From: an uncultured Eubacteriales bacterium
GTDB taxonomy: Bacteria; Bacillota; Clostridia; Peptostreptococcales; Anaerovoracaceae
Direction of reading: 5' to 3'
Assembly (NCBI GenBank): GCA_905206455.1
Contig: CAJLHL010000086.1
Coordinates: 1 to 9,904, forward strand
Length of the DNA stretch: 9,904 bases
Within the stretch, counting starts at the first letter, position 1. Every line of letters starts with the position of its first letter. The translations under genes and the position numbers were made by a program. The notes under the pieces are model-generated. The model saw only the letters and a list, made by a program, of their open reading frames with translations, did not search any database and was not told the DNA's origin. Below are positions 4,905 through 9,904 of the stretch, piece by piece.

Positions 4905-6188
4905 ATGTTTGTAGACAGAGCCCGGATTACGGTAAAATCGGGAAAAGGCGGAAACGGCAGCGTTTCGTTTCGAAGGGAGCCTTTCGTTCCGGAAGGAGGT
5001 CCTGACGGGGGAGACGGAGGAAAGGGCGGAGACGTCATTTTCGAAGCGAATAACAGTTACAGAACTCTGATGGATTTCCGCTACAAGAGAAAATACGAAG
5101 CTCCTGCCGGTGAAGACGGCATGAAGAAAAAAAAATACGGAAAGAACGGTGAAGATCTCGTCATCATGGTTCCTCCGGGAACGATGGTGATCGACGAACT
5201 TACCGGTCTGGTTATGAAGGACCTGGTTCGCCACGGTGATCGCGTAGTAGCGGTTAAAGGCGGAAAAGGCGGAAAGGGAAATGTCCACTTTAAAAATTCC
5301 GTAAGACAGGCGCCGAATTTTGCGGAAGCCGGCGGCGCTGCCAGAGAGCGCGCTATCGTTCTGGAACTGAAGCTCATCGCCGACGTGGGGCTTCTGGGTT
5401 TCCCAAACGTAGGAAAGTCCACTTTTTTGTCGGTATCCACCAGCGCAAAGCCGAAGATTGGGAATTATCATTTTACGACGATTACGCCGAATCTGGGGGT
5501 GGTTCACCTCTACGATAGCAGCTTTGTCATGGCGGATATCCCCGGACTGGTGGAGGGCGCGCATGAAGGCACCGGTCTCGGTCTGGATTTTCTCAAGCAT
5601 GTGGAACGGACGAAGGTTCTCATTCATGTAGTCGATATCGCAGGTTCGGAGGGGCGGGATCCCATCGAGGATTTTGATAAAATTAACGGCGAGCTGATGA
5701 AATATTCGGAAAAGGTGCTCCGAAAGCCGCAGATTGTGGTGGGGAATAAGTCGGATCTCATCTATGATCCGGAAAAGGCGGAAGAATTCCGCCGGTATGT
5801 GGAAAGCAAAGGTTATCCGTTTTTCCTGATGTCCGCAGCCACTTCCCAGGGCATTAAAGAAGTTCTGTCTGCGGCGGTTCAGGCCCTCAGTACAGTTGAG
5901 GAGGAAGAAGAACCCGTCGAATATCTGGAGGAGGATTTTCACGGGGAAGATCCGGATTACAGAGAAATCTACACTTATGTGGACGAGCGGGACGGAGCTT
6001 ATGTCATCGAAGGAAAACAGCTCACGAAGATTTTTAATTCCACAAATTTCAATGACATGGAATCACTTCGCTATTTGTATCGCTATATTGAAAAAAAAGG
6101 AGCTGTCGCGGAACTCAAGGAACTGGGACTCGAAGAGGGCGATATCGTGAGAATCAAAGATTACGAATTTGAATATTCGGAAGAGTAA
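4905..6188 (+). CDS. obg: GTPase Obg (CgtA)
   Basis: The protein has 427 residues and the three-domain architecture of Gram-positive Obg. Residues 1 to about 158 are the glycine-rich Obg fold (FVDRARITVKSGKGGNGSVS, PDGGDGGKGGDV, VKGGKGGKGN). The G domain follows, with GFPNVGKS (165-172, G1), TTITPN (191-196, G2), DIPGL (211-215, G3), NKSD (281-284, G4) and SAA (310-312, G5). A glutamate-rich linker (about 331-345) leads to the OCT domain (about 355-427), with GKQLTKIFNSTNFND and GLEEGDIVRIKDYEFEY. Obg binds the 50S subunit during its maturation and links GTP and (p)ppGpp levels to growth; the adjacent L21 and L27 genes fit that role. GGGAGG stands six bases before ATG 4905. A terminator follows the stop, so the gene may be transcribed alone. 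It lacks no expected motif. Confidence 0.98.
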   Translation: MFVDRARITVKSGKGGNGSVSFRREPFVPEGGPDGGDGGKGGDVIFEANNSYRTLMDFRYKRKYEAPAGEDGMKKKKYGKNGEDLVIMVPPGTMVIDELTGLVMKDLVRHGDRVVAVKGGKGGKGNVHFKNSVRQAPNFAEAGGAARERAIVLELKLIADVGLLGFPNVGKSTFLSVSTSAKPKIGNYHFTTITPNLGVVHLYDSSFVMADIPGLVEGAHEGTGLGLDFLKHVERTKVLIHVVDIAGSEGRDPIEDFDKINGELMKYSEKVLRKPQIVVGNKSDLIYDPEKAEEFRRYVESKGYPFFLMSAATSQGIKEVLSAAVQALSTVEEEEEPVEYLEEDFHGEDPDYREIYTYVDERDGAYVIEGKQLTKIFNSTNFNDMESLRYLYRYIEKKGAVAELKELGLEEGDIVRIKDYEFEYSEE

Positions 6189-6203
6189 GTCTGTCAGAAC
6201 GAC

Positions 6204-6240
6204 AAAAGCGCCGTGAACGTACGTTTCCCGGCGCTTTTTT
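6204..6240 (+). terminator. Rho-independent terminator after obg
   Basis: AAAAGCGCCG (6204-6213) pairs with CGGCGCTTTT (6229-6238), and the T run continues to 6240. The loop contains a second small palindrome, AACGTACGTT (6216-6225), so the hairpin may be two-tiered. Confidence 0.92.
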
Positions 6241-6393
6241 GATCTTTGTTTTTTCGTATCCTCAGTGATCCGCCGGATCATCCGGTTCAGCGGAAATGAG
6301 AACGGAAAACTGTTTTATTGCAGCAAAGAACATTGGGTCGGTCGGCGTTTTCATCTGCGGCTGTGTGAGGCTTTGTGGATACTCAAATTGTAT

Positions 6394-6446
6394 TTGTGAA
6401 AACTTTTCGACAAAGTATAGGAAATCGTCGAATATTTCTGTATACT
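6394..6446 (+). promoter_or_regulatory. Candidate promoter region of the dgt-dnaG-rpoD operon
   Basis: Two weak possibilities overlap. One is TTGTGA (6394-6399), 16 bases, then TATAGG (6416-6421). The other is the better -10 box TATACT (6441-6446), with no recognisable -35. A start from the latter near 6453 would fall inside the 6449 ATG codon region and leave a leader of about 75 bases before TTG 6527. Confidence 0.35.
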
Positions 6447-6510
6447 GTATGGATAATGATGAAAAGGATAAGAATACATCAGATATCCGAATTCGTAATA
6501 ATATAGATGG

Positions 6511-6517
6511 AAAGGAT
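6511..6517 (+). promoter_or_regulatory. Ribosome binding site that fixes the TTG start of dgt
   Basis: AAAGGATG lies at 6511-6518, nine bases before TTG 6527. Neither of the in-frame ATG codons farther upstream (6296 and 6449) has a comparable site. Confidence 0.5.
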
Positions 6518-6526
6518 GGTGCGGGT

Positions 6527-7555
6527 TTGATTACACGGGAAATGTATGAAGAAGCGGAGATGAAAAATCTTTCGTCCTGGGCGACGAAGTCGGCGGAATC
6601 CAGAGGCAGGATCGAACAAGAGGCTCCCTGCCAGCTGAGAACTGCATTTCAGCGAGACCGGGACAGAATCATTCATTCAAAGGCGATCCGGCGGCTGATG
6701 CACAAGACGCAGGTGTTTCTCTCACCGGAGGGAGATCATTTTCGGACCCGTCTGACTCACACCATGGATGTGGCGCAGATTTCCCGGACGATCGCCCGGG
6801 GGCTGGCGCTCAACGAGGATTTGACAGAAGCGATCGCTCTGGGACACGATCTGGGACATACGCCTTTCGGCCACAACGGAGAGGAATATCTGGCGATGCG
6901 CCATCCCGACGGCTTTCATCACAATGTTCAGAGTCTTCGGGTGGTAGACATTCTGGAGAGTATGCCGGGAAGCCGCGGACTGAATCTCACCGCGGAAGTC
7001 AGGGACGGGATTCTGAATCATTCCGGATCTGAGAAACCCTTTACACCGGAAGGGTGTATCGTGCGCATCAGCGACAGAATCGCATACATAAATCACGACA
7101 TCGACGATGCGATGAGAGCCGGCGTGATACGGAAAGAAAATCTTCCCAGAGATTGTATCGAACATCTGGGAGAAGATCACCGGACGCGGATTAATACGCT
7201 GGTACTGGATATGATTCATTCCAGCGAAGAACGGGGAGAGATCTGTCAGAGCGAGGAATGCAGCTACTATATGAATAAGCTCAGAGAATTTATGTTTGAG
7301 CATGTGTACAAAAGCAGAGTGGTAAAGCAGGATGCGGAACTGGTCAAGGTCAAGCATCTCATCTTTACTTTATACGATTATTTTATGGAACACCCGGAGA
7401 AAATGCCGGATGAACATATCGAGATGCTCTATCTGTATGGACCGGAAGAAGTGGTGAAGGATTATATCGCCGGAATGACCGACCGGTATGCGATCAGCGT
7501 CTATAAATCGCTGTTTGTTCCCATGGGCTGGCAGACCGACGTGCAGCGTACCTGA
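6527..7555 (+). CDS. dgt: Deoxyguanosinetriphosphate triphosphohydrolase-like HD-domain protein
   Basis: Starting at TTG 6527 the protein has 342 residues, the usual size of the clostridial dGTPase-like family. Such enzymes hydrolyse dNTPs to deoxynucleoside and triphosphate. SAESRGR (22-28), AFQRDRDRIIHSKAIRRLMHKTQVF (40-64) and SPEGDHFRTRLTHTMDVAQ (66-84) are family blocks. The HD metal site is visible as H78, H107-D108 (ALGHDLGHTPFGH) and D183 (RISDRIAYINHDIDDA). The N-terminus ITREMYEEAEMKNLSSWATKSAESRGR lines up with the family start, and AAAGGATG lies about nine bases upstream. This supports TTG over ATG 6449, which would add a 26-residue polar stretch, and ATG 6296. dnaG and rpoD follow on the same strand with no recognisable terminator, which suggests coupled expression of dNTP control, priming and sigma factor. 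Its exact nucleotide preference cannot be read from sequence. Confidence 0.92.
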   Translation: MITREMYEEAEMKNLSSWATKSAESRGRIEQEAPCQLRTAFQRDRDRIIHSKAIRRLMHKTQVFLSPEGDHFRTRLTHTMDVAQISRTIARGLALNEDLTEAIALGHDLGHTPFGHNGEEYLAMRHPDGFHHNVQSLRVVDILESMPGSRGLNLTAEVRDGILNHSGSEKPFTPEGCIVRISDRIAYINHDIDDAMRAGVIRKENLPRDCIEHLGEDHRTRINTLVLDMIHSSEERGEICQSEECSYYMNKLREFMFEHVYKSRVVKQDAELVKVKHLIFTLYDYFMEHPEKMPDEHIEMLYLYGPEEVVKDYIAGMTDRYAISVYKSLFVPMGWQTDVQRT

Positions 7556-7641
7556 ACCGTAACGTCAGGATAAAGACGGAGGGAATCGATAGAAAAGAGC
7601 TGAGAGAAAGGCGATTTTGGCGTGAAAGAGGCGTCGTATCT

Positions 7642-7685
7642 TATCGAAAAAGAAAAATTTTCATGTTTTTTTGAAAATTTCGATA
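7642..7685 (+). repeat. AT-rich nested inverted repeat between dgt and dnaG
   Basis: TATCGAAA (7642-7649) is complementary to TTTCGATA (7678-7685). Inside, AAATTTTCA (7655-7663) is complementary to TGAAAATTT (7672-7680), with an eight-base T-rich loop; the two pairings share three bases and so partly compete. The structure is AT-rich with no T tract after it, so it is not a standard terminator. It could be an attenuator, a processing site or an operator. The rest of the 195-base gap shows no other recognisable element, and I see no good promoter in it. Confidence 0.5.
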
Positions 7686-7738
7686 TAGAATTAAAAAAAT
7701 AAAGGAATCCTAACTTTTGTGTCGAATAAACAAAATGT

Positions 7739-7744
7739 GGAGGG
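7739..7744 (+). promoter_or_regulatory. Ribosome binding site that fixes the TTG start of dnaG
   Basis: GGAGGG stands six bases before TTG 7751. The next methionine in frame is residue 72, beyond the zinc finger, so initiation must occur here. Confidence 0.85.
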
Positions 7745-7750
7745 TTTATA

Positions 7751-9499
7751 TTGAGCGGTAATAACATAGCAGAGGAAATCAAGAGCAGGTGTAACATTGT
7801 AGATATCGTGGGGCGTTATGTCGAACTCAAGAGAGCCGGCGGAAGCCATAAGGGGCTCTGTCCGTTTCACAATGAAAAGACACCTTCTTTTGTTGTCTCT
7901 GAAAGTAAACAGTTTTTTTACTGTTTCGGATGCGGTGCGTCCGGGGATGTGATTTCTTTTCTGATGAAGATCGAAAATATCGATTTTCATACGGCGATTA
8001 CGAAGCTGGCCGAAGAATACGGCATAGAGATGGACAAGTTCGGATACCGAAATGAAGGAAAGAAAAACCAAATCTATGAGATGAACCGTGAGGCTGCTGT
8101 CTTCTTTTTTAAAAATCTGACAGAAAAGGCAAATCCGGGATACGAATATATGAAGCGCCGGGGACTGAATCCAAAGACGATTGCCAGATTCGGCATCGGA
8201 TTTGCAGAGGATGACTGGCACGGATTGATGAATCACCTTCTCGAAAAGAAGTTTTCGGAGGATCTGATGTTTGAGGCGGGGCTCGTGTCCAGATCAAAAG
8301 GCAGAACTTTCGATAAATTCCGGAATCGAGTGATGTTTCCGATTTTTAACACGAGAGGAAAAGTCATCGGCTTCGGAGGCAGAGCTCTGGCGGACGGAGG
8401 ACCGAAGTATCTGAATTCTCCGGAGTCCAGCGTATTTTCGAAGAAAAACAATCTGTACGGTCTCAACCTGACCCGCAAGGACATTAACGGCAGTAACTGT
8501 GCCATTCTCGTGGAAGGATATATGGACCTCGTCTCCCTGTACCGTCAAGGCATTACAAATGTAGCGGCCTCGTTGGGGACCGCGTTGACTGAACAGCATT
8601 GTTCGCTTCTCAAAAGATATACCGAAAATGTGGTCCTCGCTTATGATGCGGATTCTGCAGGGCAGAAGGCCGCGCTGCGGGGAATCGAGCTTCTGAGAAA
8701 AGCGGGGATTGCGGCAAAAGTACTGCATATATCCGATGGGAAAGATCCGGACGAGTTTATTACAAAAAACGGTCCGCAGGCATTTCGGGCACTGGTGGAC
8801 CGGGCTCTTCCTTATGCGGAATACAGGATTGCCGCCGCCAGAAGCAGATACGATATCACGACTTCCGAAGGAAGTATCGGATTTCTGAAGGAAGCTCGCG
8901 ATATGCTGTCCGGTATGAGTCCGGTGGAGGCGGATATTTACATAAAAAAGATCGCAGAAGACACCCGGATTTCCGAAAGTGCTATTCGCAGGGAAGTCAA
9001 CGAAGCGCAGGAGAGCGGCCGGCAGAGACAGCCGGCACCGGCGCGCCGCGATTACCGGAGAGAAAAAGAGCGTGTCAGAGATACGGACGGGGATAAAGTT
9101 CTCCAGATGCATCTGATTAAGCTGACGTCGGTCAATCCGGACTATCTTCCGCAGATCGGACAATATGAGTTCGTATTTGAAGATCCCGCTTATTACAGGA
9201 TTTATCAGATGATAAAAAATGTTTATCTCGAAGATTCTGAGGTAGATATCAATAAGGTGTCTGACAGTCTTCTTCCGGAAGACGACGTTCTGTTTCGGGA
9301 AGCTCTGGAGAAAATCATTTTCCCGGAAAACAGCGATCAGGTGCTTCAGGAGTGCATTGCGACGATCCGAACGCAGCAGCTGAAGAAGCGCCAGGAAGAA
9401 ATTCTGGATGTCTTGGCATTTCTCGGCGAAGAAGACGAAGACAGAGAGAGAGCTGACGCTCTGACAAAAGAGCTGATGGAACTGCAGATGACAATGTAA
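7751..9499 (+). CDS. dnaG: DNA primase
   Basis: The protein has 582 residues, a normal length for Gram-positive primases. DnaG makes the RNA primers for leading- and lagging-strand synthesis together with the DnaB helicase. The N-terminal CHC2 zinc finger is intact: C37, H40, C58 and C61 (LCPFHNEKTPSF and FFYCFGCGASGD). The RNA polymerase core follows from about residue 115, with RNRVMFPIFNTRGKVIGFGGR (191-211) and PKYLNSPES. The TOPRIM metal-binding motifs are EGYMD (255-259), DADSAG (299-304) and DGKDPDE (329-335). A basic, low-complexity linker (about 418-445) precedes the C-terminal helical helicase-binding domain (about 446-582). The start is TTG, supported by GGAGGG and by the conserved N-terminus. 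The gene lies between dgt and rpoD. An upstream inverted repeat may modulate its expression. Confidence 0.98.
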   Translation: MSGNNIAEEIKSRCNIVDIVGRYVELKRAGGSHKGLCPFHNEKTPSFVVSESKQFFYCFGCGASGDVISFLMKIENIDFHTAITKLAEEYGIEMDKFGYRNEGKKNQIYEMNREAAVFFFKNLTEKANPGYEYMKRRGLNPKTIARFGIGFAEDDWHGLMNHLLEKKFSEDLMFEAGLVSRSKGRTFDKFRNRVMFPIFNTRGKVIGFGGRALADGGPKYLNSPESSVFSKKNNLYGLNLTRKDINGSNCAILVEGYMDLVSLYRQGITNVAASLGTALTEQHCSLLKRYTENVVLAYDADSAGQKAALRGIELLRKAGIAAKVLHISDGKDPDEFITKNGPQAFRALVDRALPYAEYRIAAARSRYDITTSEGSIGFLKEARDMLSGMSPVEADIYIKKIAEDTRISESAIRREVNEAQESGRQRQPAPARRDYRREKERVRDTDGDKVLQMHLIKLTSVNPDYLPQIGQYEFVFEDPAYYRIYQMIKNVYLEDSEVDINKVSDSLLPEDDVLFREALEKIIFPENSDQVLQECIATIRTQQLKKRQEEILDVLAFLGEEDEDRERADALTKELMELQMTM

Positions 9500-9531
9500 A
9501 ATGAGAAAACTATGATATGGAGTGGCTGACG

Positions 9532-9904
9532 ATGGAAAACGAAGTAAACAATATGGAACAGCGTAAGGCGGAGTGTCTGTCTGTTCTCCTGGAAAAGGGA
9601 AAGACAAAGGGGAATCTGACATATAAGGATATCTCTGATCAGGTGGATCATATCGAATTCGACAAGGATCAGATGGATGAGATCTATGATACTCTGATAT
9701 CCAACGGAATCGAAATCGTTTCCGAAGCAGATCCTGAAGATTTTGAATTAAAAAAATTGGAAGAAGATAAAGATATAGATCACGATATCGGCGAAGAGAG
9801 CGAGGAGGATCTGGAAGCGTCCCTTTCGAAGGGGATCGCGGTAGACGATCCGGTGAGAATGTATCTGAAGGAGATCGGCAAAGTTCCTCTTCTGACGGCA
9901 GAAG
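9532..9904 (+). CDS. rpoD: Primary RNA polymerase sigma factor RpoD (SigA), N-terminal part
   Basis: The first 124 codons are present and the gene runs off the window. RpoD is the housekeeping sigma factor that directs RNA polymerase to -35/-10 promoters. Residues about 10-75 form region 1.1 (LLEKGKTKGNLTYKDISDQV, then IYDTLISNGIEIV). A strongly acidic linker (about 66-94) follows, and region 1.2 begins with DDPVRMYLKEIGKVPLLTAE (105-124). The DNA-binding regions 2 to 4 lie outside. ATG 9532 has GGAG nine bases upstream, and the gap from the dnaG stop is 32 bases, so the two genes are almost certainly one transcript. The dnaG-rpoD pairing is the classic macromolecular-synthesis arrangement. 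Confidence 0.95.
   Translation, partial: MENEVNNMEQRKAECLSVLLEKGKTKGNLTYKDISDQVDHIEFDKDQMDEIYDTLISNGIEIVSEADPEDFELKKLEEDKDIDHDIGEESEEDLEASLSKGIAVDDPVRMYLKEIGKVPLLTAE

Larger units (their letters stand above)
6241..6526 (+). other. Intergenic region before dgt
   Basis: With the obg terminator this makes a gap of 338 bases. Near its start is an odd palindrome, TGATCCG-C-CGGATCA (6266-6280). TGTGGATAC (6374-6382) differs in one base from the complement of the DnaA box. TTCGAC (6406-6411) and GTCGAA (6427-6432) form an inverted repeat with 15 bases between. An open frame from ATG 6296 joins the dgt frame, but the peptide it would add is cysteine-rich and unlike any dGTPase N-terminus, so I treat it as non-coding. 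Confidence 0.6.

Noticed and set aside
4881..5942. A 353-codon open frame on the minus strand opposite obg
   Set aside because: Shadow of the obg coding sequence; no protein family features, and the plus-strand gene is certain.
6296..6526. N-terminal extension of the dGTPase-like protein from ATG 6296 or 6449
   Set aside because: The added residues do not resemble the family, the upstream ATGs lack a ribosome binding site, and the region holds promoter-like sequence.
8294..9622. A 442-codon open frame on the minus strand opposite dnaG
   Set aside because: It lies antisense to a fully conserved dnaG gene, has no recognisable domain, and is rich in Ser, Arg, Phe and Leu as expected from complementing GC-biased codons.

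Overview
The window looks like core chromosome of a low-to-mid GC Gram-positive bacterium, most likely an anaerobe of the Clostridia (Bacillota). The evidence is the gene order, the strong AGGAGG-type ribosome binding sites, the B. subtilis-type LexA operator (GAAC-N4-GTTC) before recA, and the linked dgt-dnaG-rpoD cluster. I cannot assign a genus from sequence alone. I see no CRISPR array, insertion sequence, phage gene, rRNA or tRNA, and no evidence of a wholly new biological system. The points of interest are departures from the usual versions of conserved loci.

Layout. Bases 1-166 hold the end of pgsA (phospholipid synthesis), followed by cinA at 317-1570, whose C-terminal amidase domain has lost its hallmark residues. 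A perfect 36-bp palindrome with a T tract ends that transcript. A GNAT acetyltransferase of the E. coli YjaB type lies on the opposite strand (1825-2331), between cinA and recA, two genes that are often neighbours in one operon in this phylum. A 424-bp divergent region then carries two good sigma-A promoters and a LexA operator in front of recA (2756-3886).

The ribosomal block starts with a near-consensus extended promoter and a folded leader that is probably the L21 autoregulatory element. It continues with rplU (L21), a 164-bp gap holding three consecutive inverted repeats, and rpmA (L27), and ends at a strong terminator. The small protease gene prp (ysxB), normally found between rplU and rpmA in Bacillota, is absent. 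L27 correspondingly starts exactly where Prp would have cut it. The GTPase gene obg (4905-6188) follows with its own terminator.

The last block is replication and transcription: a dGTPase-like HD hydrolase (6527-7555), DNA primase dnaG (7751-9499) and the start of the housekeeping sigma factor rpoD (9532 to the edge). All three run the same way with no recognisable terminator between them, so they form a probable macromolecular-synthesis operon. The first two appear to start at TTG codons.

Together the genes serve membrane lipid synthesis, DNA repair and SOS, ribosome assembly, dNTP balance, replication priming and global transcription.
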